Assembly: GCF_963678635.1 (NCBI RefSeq)
Contig: NC_087063.1
Location: 59,404,759-59,468,758, forward strand
Source: Symsagittifera roscoffensis
Taxonomy: Eukaryota > Xenacoelomorpha > Acoela > Convolutidae
Reading direction: 5' to 3'
DNA length: 64,000 nucleotides
Shown: positions 1-12,300 of the stretch, piece by piece
How positions within the stretch are numbered: position 1 is the first letter of the stretch
Layout of the letters: the number at the start of each line of letters is the position of its first letter
Notes under the pieces: model-generated
Databases searched by the model: none
The model's input: only the letters and a program-made list of their open reading frames with translations
What the model was told of the DNA's origin: nothing
Position numbers and translations under genes: made by a program

Positions 1-470
1 AAACACAGATCTTTCAGACATACTAGAACAGAAGGCAATATAAAGTTCCAAGACAGTTACGATGAACAAATGGATTCATGTAAATAGATTGATGCACGGG
101 GAAATTGTCTTATTTATAAAATATATTCAAAAAGACCGAAACTAAATGCAACCGTAAGAATATCAAAAAGCCTATTACCCGTTGGCAAAACTTGCTATCG
201 CAAGTGTAACATTTTTGAAAACGATCTGTTTAGACACAATTGACCTTTCTATGCCAGCATTAAATCGAACGGATTTTTAAACATTACAGTGCTTAAAACT
301 TTAAACATAGATCCCATAGCAGTTGAAAACGAGTTACAACTAAAATATAGCAAATATTCGTCAACTTATTCGCAAATATTCGAAAAAAACGTCAACTTTC
401 AAAATAAAAACAGATGATCTTAAAGCTCTTTGAATTAAAAAAAAATTATCATTGTCAATTTTCACACAAA
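1..470. other. AT-rich DNA, no gene seen
   Basis: No coding, RNA or repeat signal that I can support. A short stretch near 180-215 (GTTGGCAAAACTTGCTATCG followed by CAAGTGTAAC) resembles fragments near 3040-3070, 20590-20640 and 27790-27830, so it may be the edge of a dispersed repeat. Confidence 0.4.
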
Positions 471-660
471 GGCGACACTGCGCTTCGCAAATACTAGCGA
501 GAAATCGACAAAAAAGCAGCTCTATAAATTGGAATAATAAAAAAAAACCAGATAGGTAAAAGTTTTGCTACTAGACGGATTAAAAGTTTAGCAGGCGACT
601 TGAAGATTAAGAGTCTCACGTCCTTCCCGCTCGCCCACGGACGTTTAACCGCCGACAACA
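471..660 (-). repeat. Degenerate SINE-like dispersed repeat
   Basis: Begins with GGCGACACTGCGCTTCGCAA and an ACTAGCGAGAAA block, and carries TCTCACGTCCTTCCCGCTCG followed by CCCACGGACG. The same order of blocks recurs at 26615-26830 in better condition and, for the head, at 3868-3930. In the better copy the reverse complement shows tRNA-like A and B boxes, so I infer a tRNA-derived SINE. This copy is strongly decayed. Confidence 0.45.
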
Positions 661-1084
661 TTAGCCACAAAGAAAGCAGAGAACATTCTATGAAATTTTT
701 AATGCTACAGACCGTGATTATAGCAAAGTTGCACCAAATTGAAAACTTTAATTTGCGAGCTACTTTGGAAAAAAGCAGGTTCAGACTAAAACACGATGCT
801 CACAAGCTGGCTAGTGAAATGATAAAATTAAGCAAAATTGAAAAAAAATGGATTAATAGGCTAATTTTTTTATTCCGCTAGCATTTCGAAAATTAAAATC
901 CATCTTCGAAACTAGAAGTAAGTCGCTCACGTTTTTCGTGGCCTTTGAAACTTTTGTTTTCCTTTCAGCAAAGGAATGATTTTAACTTTGAAAAAAAAAA
1001 ACAATCAAACCACGAAAAATCAAATTTGAGCGTGAACAAATTTCAAGACTTTCCTCAAATAACAAACAATTGCAACCTAACAGA

Positions 1085-2460
1085 AAAAAGCCGCTTCTAC
1101 AGAAAAAATTCTCGCAACCGTAAGTCGCCGCTTCTACAGAAAAAAAAACTCTCGCAACCCGTTCTTTCGATTGAATCCTTTATCTCAGATTTGATTGGTC
1201 AAAAAGTTTCGAAAAACCGGTCAAAATTTCCGAAATCTGACTTTCCGAAAACCATAACTTGTTTTGTGCAAAACAATTTCGTGGCCGGTTACGCTGAGAA
1301 GATTCGCAAAACCAATTTTCTCGATTGAACTTTTACCTAAGAATTGGCAGGGTAGTTTTAAAGAAAAGTTGAACAATTTCCGGAAACCACTCAATTTTCA
1401 ACACTTTGCTGAAGGCCATGACTTTTTAAGTGGGCCTAGCCGTTCATGCAGGGAGGCTCCCAGCAATCCGTTGATTCGATTAAGCCCTTGATATCAGAAT
1501 TGGCAGGATAGTTATCGCGAAAAGTCAAGTTTCCAAAACACGATCAACATATCTCCAAACTATGAGCTTTCCGAAGGGCATAAATTTTTGTGTAAAAATT
1601 GGGCGTAGCCTTAAAGGCAGGGGAACACCACACAACATTTCATTTCGACGTAACCCAAAATATCAGACTTGAATTTGTAGTTTTCGAGAATAAATTTGAC
1701 TTTATTGATTTCCATAAATTTTCGTTAAAAAAATTGGGCATAGCTTCTTAAGCAGGGGAGCTTCTGACAACTCGTTCTCTCCAATGAACCACAAAACCTT
1801 AGATTTACGAAGATAGTTTTAGAGAAAAGTCAGAAACGTTCAAGAAACGGTAAAAACAATCAAATATTTAGCTTTTCCGGTGGCTATGACTTTTTTTGAG
1901 AAAAATGAGCATATCCGGTAATGCAGCAGAGCTTCCCACAACCTGTTTTTTCCATTGAACACAAAAGCTGAGATTTGAGAGGGGAGCATCCCAGATTTGG
2001 TAGTTTAGTTTTTGAGAAAATTTTAACCATTCACAACAACAAAAATCTTACTTTTCATAAGACTAACTTTTCGTGTAGAAAATTATGGTTGTTGCCGCTA
2101 AGGCAGAGGGGCTTTTCACAACCGGTTCCCTCCATTGAACTGAAAATCTGAAAATTATGAGGTTATTTTTCGAGAAAAACCCAAAAAGTTCAAATATTTG
2201 TCTTTTCCAAGAGCGATAATTTTTTCTGTAAAAAACTGGGCGTAGTTGCTAGTCAACCAAGCCTCTCAAAACATTTTCTCTCCATTGAACCCAAAATCTG
2301 AGATTTGGAAGGATAGTTTTTGAGAAAATGGTCAAAAATCCCCGTACCGACTTTTTCGAAGGATGTAGAAAGCGGGTTTAAGTAAACAAAAATACCAGAC
2401 GTACATGCACACACACATGGGAGTGGGCGGTCTGTCCATTGAAACCACTTTTTTGGAAAT
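1085..2460. repeat. Diverged tandem array, unit about 155-178 bp
   Basis: The landmark 'TTCGATTGAAC..' / 'TCCATTGAACCC..' recurs near 1166, 1321, 1475, 1642, 1777, 1953, 2131 and 2284, spaced about 135-178 bp. Each unit also carries a 'ggcgtagc..gcaggggagcttccca' block and 'AGATTTGGCAGGGTAGTTTT'-like text. The array ends in a tail with 'CTTTTTCGAAGG.TGTAGA'. The same units and tail recur near 11780-12840, 19080-19790 and 22260-23552 (tail 26453-26560), so this is a dispersed repeat with internal tandem structure rather than a single-locus satellite. Confidence 0.7.
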
Positions 2461-3245
2461 CGAATTGAAATTTTCACAGAAAACAAAATGAATTTTTTGA
2501 GAAGAGTGAAAAAATTTTCCAAAGCGTCTAAAAATAATAATGAAAAACCGACCCCACTTTCATAATACCTATTTTTATCAAACAAGAATTTCGCCGTCGA
2601 AACAGGGCAATTTAGGATGACTAATCTCATATAACATAATCTGAAAGAGTTTGAAAAAATAAAGAAAAAATAGAAAAAAATCAAAATCAGAATTTTACAA
2701 ATTACTTAACAATTTTCTTTTCAATTATAGTATTGCCTGTTTAAATTTAAAAACACTCTTTGGAAATTCGGTTGCTACAAAAGTGTACAAACTCATTGCA
2801 ATCTGAAAAAAAAACGGAAAATGAGCCGATGGAAATAAGGAAGAAAACCACGAATCCAAAGAAATTTCAACTTTTTTCAAAATATCATTTGAAAAACTAT
2901 TCACTTACTACGATGAACTAAGGGGTAATTTATTTGAACTTTCTACTTCTGCAGTCTCTTGAGGGTAACTGCAGCAGTATTTTAAATTAGCAGCACTTGA
3001 AAGTAACAGCACATTTGTAAGCAAAGTTGTTTTCGGGAAAAAAGTCAAGTTCCCGATTACAAGTCGCAAGTGAAAAAGACTCTTCACTAAACTCATTGAG
3101 TCATAATCATTTACTATGCGCCACTGCCTGGAATCGATGCTATTCATATTAACACATTGCTTTCGTTAGTGCACTCATATAATCTAAATACTTCTCAAAT
3201 CTACGTTTTACTAAACAAAATTTAGTTTAGTAAGACTCAACTTAC
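2461..3245. other. No gene recognised downstream of last visible SOS exon
   Basis: The last recognised SOS exon ends in a good donor at 3241-3245, so at least one more exon must follow. I could not identify it here or further left. A 79-codon minus-strand ORF at 2908-3147 has no family resemblance and overlaps a dispersed-repeat fragment (GTCAAGTTCCCGATTACAAG). The remaining C-terminal exon(s) are probably left of the window or too poorly conserved to see. Confidence 0.4.
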
Positions 3246-3339
3246 CAAACTGTCCTTGACCGTGCAGTGGACTCTGGAAGGGGTATCGCTCGGGTAGCAG
3301 AGACTTCGGAGTGCTAGGCGCCAGTGGACTAGTCGAGTC
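3246..3339 (-). CDS. SOS: SOS exon 19 (Pro-rich tail, last exon recognised)
   Basis: Reads DSTSPLAPSTPKSLLPERYP then FQSPLHGQGQF between acceptor TGATTTAG and donor G|GTAAGT. The composition fits the SOS tail, but there is no specific conserved motif, so assignment rests on splice sites, phase and position. Confidence 0.7.
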
Positions 3340-6300
3340 CTAAATCACATTTTCAGTCATTCTTAGACTGGGCACCTGTTTTTTAGATCATTTACTTTAT
3401 AGTGTCCAGATACTGCTAACAAATACGTCTTTCTTTAAGGCTGTAACTCCTTCACATGCAGCAGCTGAATGTTATCGCATTCAAAGAGATTTTTTTAATC
3501 AACTAAAACCTATAATTGTCAGAGCCCACAATTTAATTTCAACTTTGGATCATTTAACTCTGAACAACCCTCAATCCACTTACACTGTTATTGCTGTTTG
3601 AGAGCGAGCTTCTGGCCCTAGTGGATGCAGTGGATGAGTTGGGTGCACTTGGTCTGGCGTAGGTGGTAATTTTAGACTCGCCGATTGAGTCACCGGACAT
3701 GCTGGTCTTGCTCTGACTCAATTTTGACACCATTTTTGACCCTGGAGAGGGCTTGATGCCTGGACTCTTCAGAGATACGTTGAGGTACTTCTTGTCCTAA
3801 ACCGGTGACTAGTTATTTTTATCAGACTATCAAAGGTTACATTCTTATTTTGTGATTCAACAATAAAACACAGAAGCGATGCTGCGTTTCGCTAACACTA
3901 GCGAGAAAACGGCAAAAAGTAGCTCTAAACAACAAAAATAGAGTGAAATAAGATAAAGATAGCCAACAGAAAGTTGTAAAATAACCAATGAACTCAAGGG
4001 GACAGACAAAAAACTGACTTGAAGTTCAGAGTTAAAATATATATAACCTCTTTGAATTTTCAGAACAATTTATGATTGACCCTTTTTTTGATAAAAATTA
4101 ACTCAATTTGAGAAAACTTTTCAACAGGAACTTAGCCACCAATTAAGCATCACCAGATGTTTAGAAAGATACCTGTTTGCGAATATACCAAAAAAAGCCA
4201 TTAAAAAGCACTTTATTTGCCAGGTGAAAAATAAGTTGCACCGTAGTCGGAGGCGTGCGCTGAAACTTTTTTGGATCGACCAATTTGATTGTCAAAACTC
4301 TCTGAAAACACTTGTCATAGTATCTAAATTTAGTTCATGTTTCAATTCTAGTCGTGTTATCTATTTCAATTATCTGTCTGGCGCTAACCGGTATTTAACC
4401 TTCGGAGTTTGTCTGTCACCTTTGGATGACAGCTATTTTATTGTCTCCGACTAACTTTATGAACTACGGTTACTTACTAAACAGGAATTAATTGACACCT
4501 CGAAACCGTCTTTTCACATGGCGCAGCCAACAGGCCAAAGTGGGGGGGGGGGGAAACCCACTGGGAATTACATCGTTTTGGCCCTCGACGCTTGCAGAGC
4601 CACCAATGCTATGGGAGTTTTGGTTCAATCGTTTTATATGGGGGATGGTGGCCAAACATAGTATAAATCCACGGAACTTCTATTATGCCAGTACGTTAAC
4701 AGCAGCGCAAATTGCAGATTTACCAGAGGAGGTAGACGGGAAAAATCGCCTGGCGTCGGAGCAAACGCTTATCTCGAACTTGTATTTGTGTCTGGGGGAG
4801 AAAGGACAGGATGAGCTACATAAAAGAAAACCACACCTGGATTTAGCTGCAACAAGGTATTCTCGAGTTTTGGATACTATTGAAACCGAATTTCGGAAGG
4901 AACGAAACGAAACTTACGAGACATTCCAACTATTGGCACGCAAACAACAAATAGGAGAATCGCTGGAACAATTCCACTCAGTGTTGAGTGGGTTAGCCGC
5001 TCGATGTAATTTTGGAGCATTGGAGACCAGGATTTTGCGGGATGTGTTCATTGTAAATGTGAACAATAGGGAGGCCCAAAATGAGCTATGTCGCTCGACG
5101 AAGACACCAGAGGAGGTGTATCGTATTGCACTGTCATATGAACGTGGATACAAATATGCTAAGTCATACGGATCGATAACCGGGGGAGGAACTAGTGGCA
5201 CGGCCGGCGGAGCTGGCGCGTTCCAAATCAAGACGGAACCAGTGGGGGCCATCCGAGGAGGTTACAGTAACAACAGACAGCGGGGCCGCGGATCGTTTAG
5301 GGGGAGAGCAGACATGAGAGGGGCTGGTTCCAGAAGATGCTATAATTGTGACCAACCCAATTTTACTCCGGAACACATCACAACGTGTCCAGCGAAAAAT
5401 GCTACGTGTAATTTCTGCAGGAAGACGGGACATTACGAGAGGACTTGTAGGGGAAAGCGAAATAATCGGGGAAGACCGGCAGTGGGACTGATCCAAAATC
5501 AGGAAGATATGGAAACTACTGAAGTAGACGACGCGGAGGATACATATTCCCAGCACGAGAATTCCGTTGGCTGGGTTAATACACCGGTCAAGAAGCAACG
5601 ATCGTGGGATTCGGATAGCTCAGGGGATTACGTTGTCATGGCTATCAGATCTCGGAAAGAAACAGATCTAAAAGTGGCCGGGTCCCGACTACCAATTAAG
5701 GTAAACGGGAAGCAAACAAACGTGTGGATAGACAGTGGATCACCGATTTCGATATTCACCATTGGGGAATTGAAACGGACGTTGGGCACCGCAGGCGTCA
5801 AGGTGAAGACACCGGCACCGGAGGACGAGGAGTTCAGGGATTACGAAAACAACCCATTACGACTACTAGGAACGATGGACGTACTGTTGGAAACGAACGG
5901 ATGGGTGACCAACGCAAACATTAGAGTGATTGGAGGAAGCAGACCATCAATTATCGGAAGAGACCTAATGCCAAATCTTGGATTGCAGATAGTGCAGAAG
6001 GCACCGGAGGAAAATGTGATGTCGGTACAGAACGATCAACTCGCGGCCGAAGCAACGGAGGTGGAGAACTCACTAGACAACTGGCAGATCTATTTCAGTA
6101 AGCAATTTGAAAATCTTTTTAACAGGGTCGGAAAAATTAAGAATTATAGGGTACACGCGGATTTTTTTGAAACGTTGACACCAATTCAACAAAAAGGACG
6201 TAGAGTGCCAATCACATTGCAAGAAAAGGTGGATAAGGAAATTGACAAACTGTTACAACAAGGACACATTGAAAAGCTAAACGAATGTTGGGATAAATAT

Positions 6301-9300
6301 TTTGTTTCCCCGATTGTAATAACAGTGAAAAAGGACGGATCAGTAAAATTAGCGCTAGAATCACGGGAGTTGAACAAGCAAGTCCACAAGAACAAATACC
6401 AAATGCCGAATATTGAAGAGCTTATGGATACGGTAGGACAAACGATAAGCGAACGGAAACCAGGGGAGATATATTTTTCTACCATGGATCTTACGTACAC
6501 GTACGGTCAATTACCACTTAGCCCGGAAACTAGCATCCAATGCAATTTTTCGCTGGTGGGAGGAAAATCAACGGGCACGTATCGTTTTCGTACGGGGTTC
6601 TACGGCCTTACAACCATGCCGGCGGAATTTCAACGAGTAATGGATACGATTCTTTCGGAATTTCCGCAGGCACATGCATTTATTGATGACATTTTGGTGG
6701 TCACCAAAGGCACGGAAATTGAGCATATCTCAACAGTTGAGAAAATTTTGCGGAAGCTGGATCGCGAAAATATGTCACTTAAGCTCATTAAATGCCAATT
6801 CGCGCGTAAAGAATGTGAATGGTTGGGGCACAAAATAACTCGTACCGGAATAACACCGCTCGTCCGGAAAACGGAACCAATCGAATCGCTGAAAGCACCA
6901 AAAACGGTGTCACAACTTAAATCATTCATGGGCTCCATTCATAGCTTGCACAAATACCTTCCGGCGCTCGCGGGATCATCAGCGTCATTACGCCCATTAT
7001 TAAGCCGGAAAAACGATTATATTTGGAGCGATGAATGTCAAATATCATTCGAAAACCTGAAAAAGCAAGTGGCTAATATAGTAGAACTCCGGCATTTTGA
7101 TGTACACCGGGACACAAGAATTGTGTGTGACGCCAGTCATAACGGGCTCGGAGCGGTTCTCGAGCAACTAAATTCCGACGGCTGGCGGCCGATATCATTC
7201 GCATCCCGGTATTTAAACGCAGCAGAGAAAAATTATTCAACGAATGAATTAGAGATGTTGGCAGTTGTGTGGGGGGCGGAATATTTCCGCAATTATGTGC
7301 TGGGAAGGAAATTTTTAGTAGTTACGGATCATAAGGCACTAGTGTCACTGCTAAATGGGAACAACAAAAAGAACAAAACAATGTTCAGCAGATTAACAAG
7401 ATGGTTAGATCGTCTTATACCGTTCGATTTTCAAGTAGAGCATAAACCCGGAGCAAAAATGGGACTCGCTGATTATCTCTCAAGGCATCCGAGCTTAGAA
7501 CCTCAACCGATTAGCACCTACGATAGTATGTTTACGGTGGCGAAAATTAGTAGAATTAGATCCGCCCTCGGATTTAAAAAGAAAACCTTCTCCAAAAATA
7601 AACTCGAGTCTCCATCGGTTACTAATAATAGACGCGTTTGTAATATATCGAATAGAAAACGACCGGTAGAGGGCGAAAGATCATGCGACGGAAATTGGGC
7701 CAATCACAGAGCGACGAATTGCATTTCCGGCAGGTCAATTGAGTCTAGCAAAAATTTAGTTGGGACTATTATTGAAGCTAACTTTAGTTATTCAAAATCT
7801 TTAAATTCGTCAATAAACAATCACAATTCAAGCAATTTAATCATGGAAAGGAAGATCAGGAAATTATTGGAACGACACCCTAGCATTAGTAGTAGCGATG
7901 AAATAGAGGAGATTGATGTAAATATACAGGCGGTTACAACAGAAGTCCGGAGCACTAAAACAAATACCATTATTTCTATTCCGTCGGTTTACCCTGGCGA
8001 AAGTTATCCACCGGTTAACCCGGAAAATAAGGTCATGTCTATTATTCCAAGAAATTGTAAAATAGTCAGTAAACAAACCGCTCTTCCCGAATTGTTTAAT
8101 CTTCGATTTATAGAATCGCAATACAAGTCAGATCCACAGTTACAAGCCATTATCGAGTTAATTAAATGTAAAGACCCTCAGTTACACTCAAAAATTGCAG
8201 CGATGAGTAAGTACTTTGCACAGTATACTCAGGATTTCCACGTAAGAGACGGATGCCTGTGGATGGACGAGAGGCTAGTGATCCCTAACACCTTGCAGAC
8301 GGCGGTGGTCAATAGACTTCACTATTATCACCACGGAAAATCAAGCATGTTCGACGCGGCTAAGGACATCTGGTACCCATACATGTTCCGTAGTCTAGCA
8401 ACTATCGCCGGGAATTGTCCGGAATGCACATTAGCGGGTAAGAACTTGAAAAACATGTGTTCAAAGGATGATATAGGGAAAATACCTGAACCAAAAGAGC
8501 CGAATGAATCAATACAGTTGGATTTTTGGGGACCCATTAACTACTTGAAGGAGTCTAAAAAGTATGTCTTGGTGGCGGTGGACCGGTTCTCAAGATGGCC
8601 ATCAGCTATGGTCTGTAATTCGAACCGATCGGATAAAATTATAAAATTTTTAAAAGCTTACATAATTGCCCATGGAGTCCCGCGCCAAATTAGAGTTGAC
8701 CAGGGAACAAACTTTATGTCTAAGGAAGTTAAAACGTTTTGCCATGAACAAGGAATTGAAATCCTCACTTCGCCAGTGAATGATCATAGGGCAACAGGAT
8801 GTGTCGAGCGCACGATTGGTAGCATCAAGAATTCAGTGCTGACGTATGCGCGGGAGGATAAACCGGAACCCTTGGATCGAATGGTTGAAAGAGCCCTCGG
8901 AGCCCTAAGATTTGTGAAAAACGCATCTCTCAACATAACACCGTTCGAAGCGCACCACGGCCGGGAAGCTAATACGGTCCTCAGAAATTTGACTAAAAAA
9001 CCTACTTTACGGAACCTAAATTGGGAAAATGTAATACGATCGAAATATGAATGTTTAGATGAACGAGACCCGATCGCCCAAGCAATGCCGGAGCCGATGG
9101 ATACCAACTGGGGAATCCGATCGGATACTGAGTATGACCGGAAAAACAGACGGGGACCACTAAAATTGGCCGATGAACAAGCCGCTAATCAAGATGACGA
9201 GCCTGGAATTGCACGGGCACCAAACGACCCAGTGGAGATACCACCGGCAGTGGTAATGCAGAGGACCGGGGAGCGGAACATGAATAGGTATAGACCATTA

Positions 9301-12300
9301 AAATCCAAAATAGTTGATCAAACTGAACATACGATTAAAATGAGTAACGGTGCGGTGCTTAGGAAATCAGGAGTAGCGCTCAGGAAAGCCAAATTTCCGA
9401 AAAAACGGGTGCCGGGAGGACAAATAACTGCACCACCAACGCCGTGGGATCTGAAACGGAAGCTACTAATGAGTAGAAACCATCCAGGCAGTTCGACAGG
9501 AAATCAACCAGGAAACTCAAAAGGCACCAAGAAAAACTTTCACAGCATCATGGGGAAGGGAGCAAGATTCCGAAATTTGGAATCCGCAGAAAACTCAGAT
9601 TCAGAATCGGAGGACCATTTACCGTTAAGCACAACTAAACTAGTTGCGAAACAGACAAGTGGGCGAGTAAACGGTGGGGAAGATGGACAGGGAACATCTA
9701 GTGGGGGACGGGATCAAGTTCAACCCGAAGTCATCACAGTTCGTCCCAGCAATGAGGAGACGGCAAAGGAACACACGTTGGCATGTGAAACAGGAATCGA
9801 AAATGACCGGGGGAGAGCAAATACCGAAGGAACCGAACCACAAGAAACGGAGCGCGAGCCAGAGCATATACCAGTAACCGGGGGGAGGAAGCGGGGTCGG
9901 AAACAACGACTTGTTTCCTATTCAAGCCAAGATTCGGCCAGTTCATTAGATGAAACAAGCTCAAGACGGTCGGGCAGGAAACGGACAGCAGTGACTAAGA
10001 TGGGGGAGTCATGATTGACAATATTAGAAAGACGGACAAAGCCGGAGCAGTTGAAGAAAAGGAGTAAAAAGGAGATGAGTAACATGGAGTCCAAAACAAA
10101 CTTATAAAACTTTGCTGAAATGGGGAGGTCCAGGGAGAGGGCACGCTGTGTAACGGCAAAAACTCAAAAGTTTGTGTTTTAAAAGGAATTGTAGCTGATT
10201 GGAAAAACTTGTTATTAACCCTATTGTTCACTGTTAACATAGATACATTGGATATTGGATTTGAGTTATTATTTATTACAAGGAGGGAAATGTCATAGTA
10301 TCTAAATTTAGTTCATGTTTCAATTCTAGTCGTGTTATCTATTTCAATTATCTGTCTGGCGCTAACCGGTATTTAACCTTCGGAGTTCGTCTGTCACCTT
10401 TGGATGACAGCTATTTTATTGTCTCCGACTAACTTTATGAGCTACGGTTACTTACTAAACAGGAATTAATTGACACCTCGAAACCGTCTTTTCACACACT
10501 GTAAGAACCCTATTTTGTCGAAAAATGTCTCCGCCGAAGGCAAATTTTTGAAAAAATACCTGCTAAAAATGACAGTTTATGCACTTTTAAAAGATTTGAC
10601 AAAACATTGCAATTTTTTGGCACGCTGATGATCCTTGTTTTAAACTACGCTTGTGAAACACTGCGAATAATATTCACTCTGAGTATGTCAAGTTTTTATG
10701 CGGTCTTCAAATTCATTCGGGTATGTATGTTCATTATTGCTCGGTATGTAATCTTTCATTGTTGATAATTGGTATTCAATGCATTCAGATCACAAACAAT
10801 ATGTCGATCTGAATAAAAAAAAATTTTTCTGGCATACGATTGGGAAGGTGTGATATTATTCAAGTAGTACACACCACTTTCGAAGAAGGCTGCTTAAGAC
10901 TGAAGTTCGAATCCCTGGGCTCCAACTGCAGAGACATGTCGTACAATTTGTCCGCCCATTCTCCTTCTGTGTGAGATCCCACTGGGTCTTGACTCTGGAG
11001 GTATGCCTGGATTGATTCCATTGGTTTCAGGTTGTACGGCATCGGCTGGTACATCATAATTGCCCTGCACTGTGTTGAAATGAGCCGACATTTGGAGAAG
11101 TTGATCAATGTGTTGCTAGTATGAGTCTTAGCTGAGTCTTCGATATGAAGAACATTTGTAAAGGTATTTCCTGAAAGTTTCAACTTTATCAAGAGACAAA
11201 TTTTTACGAAGGGGTACAAAGAATTCCAAGATTTTCCTGCTTTGACTGAAGCTGAAGCCCTTAAAATGACCAATTACTAAAAAATTAGATATGGTATTTG
11301 TCTTCCAAAAATGGCGTTCTACTTCTGTTTATCTACGCAGCCAGCATGGCCAAACATCTACTTGTCTGAAACCTACCTAAATAAGGCACGAGTGGTGGAT
11401 TTGTCTTCTTCAGAGCGTCCTTGTAAAACTTGAGATTGCTGTCGATGTACTTCGAAATCAGACCGTGTTTGATGTCTTTCGTCTCTTTTGGAAGTTTCTA
11501 AATCAAAATGAATTTCAGATATAGTTAGAAAAATAACTTCACCACTTGCGGTACAACACGAACATTAAAAATTTAAATATTGAAAAAAAAGGTAAACCAC
11601 AACTTTTAGGTCTCGATAAAAACAACAAGGGGCCCAGCTGAAGCTAGAGATGCGCGCTTCATATTGAATGAATTTGCTAACAGATGCAGCACTAAAAATT
11701 TTATTTCAAAAACTGTACTTTGCCCAAAACCTTAGGTGTTTCTCTACTAAATTAAGTATGAAGAGATAAAACTGTGAGATTATCAATTTTCCCAAGAAAA
11801 TAACATTTCTCGTTCAAAAAATTAAGGACACAACGCTTCTCCAGGAACAATTATCGCAACCGGTTTTTGGATTGAACTTTTCATCGCGATTTGATTGAAT
11901 AAATTTCAAGAATATTCAAAAAATTTCTAAAAACGGTCAAAATTTCTAAGAAACGGTCGAAATACTTTCTAAAACCGAGAACGTTTTTCTACAAAAGCAA
12001 GTTATGGCCGCCTAAGCAGAGACGATTCCCAAAACCGGGTTTCTCGATTGAACACAACCTGAGAATTGGCAAGTCGAAAAGTTTTCAAAAACTGTCAAGT
12101 TTCAAAACTTTGACTTGTTTGAGAGCCATAACTTTTTTCTTAAAAAACTGGGCATATCCAATTATAATTGTAGGCTTTCAACAACCTGCTGTTTCGATTA
12201 AACCTATGATATCAGATTTCGCAGGATAATTTGCGAGAAGTCCAAAAACGGTCAACAAATCAAAAGTTTGAATTACCGAGAATGATAGCTTTTTGTGAGA

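Larger units (their letters stand above)
4313..10496 (+). mobile_element. Complete, young Ty3/gypsy LTR retrotransposon in SOS intron 17
   Basis: Flanked by 206-bp LTRs that differ at only two positions that I can see (about 1%), starting TG and ending CA, with a 4-bp target duplication CACT at 4309-4312 and 10497-10500. A TGG-initial primer-binding site follows the 5' LTR and a purine-rich tract precedes the 3' LTR. A single uninterrupted Gag-Pol ORF fills the interior. The order protease-RT-RNase H-integrase is the Ty3/gypsy order. It lies on the strand opposite to SOS and accounts for 6.2 of the 7.1 kb of intron 17. There is no envelope-type ORF after pol. Confidence 0.95.

Noticed and set aside
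600-1491. Short plus-strand ORFs in the first 1.5 kb
   Set aside because: AT-rich, overlapping dispersed repeats, no domain or splice support.
2253-3147. Minus-strand ORFs as further SOS exons
   Set aside because: They lie in repeat tails or lack acceptors in the right phase and any SOS resemblance. The tail of SOS is poorly conserved, so an exon here is not excluded.
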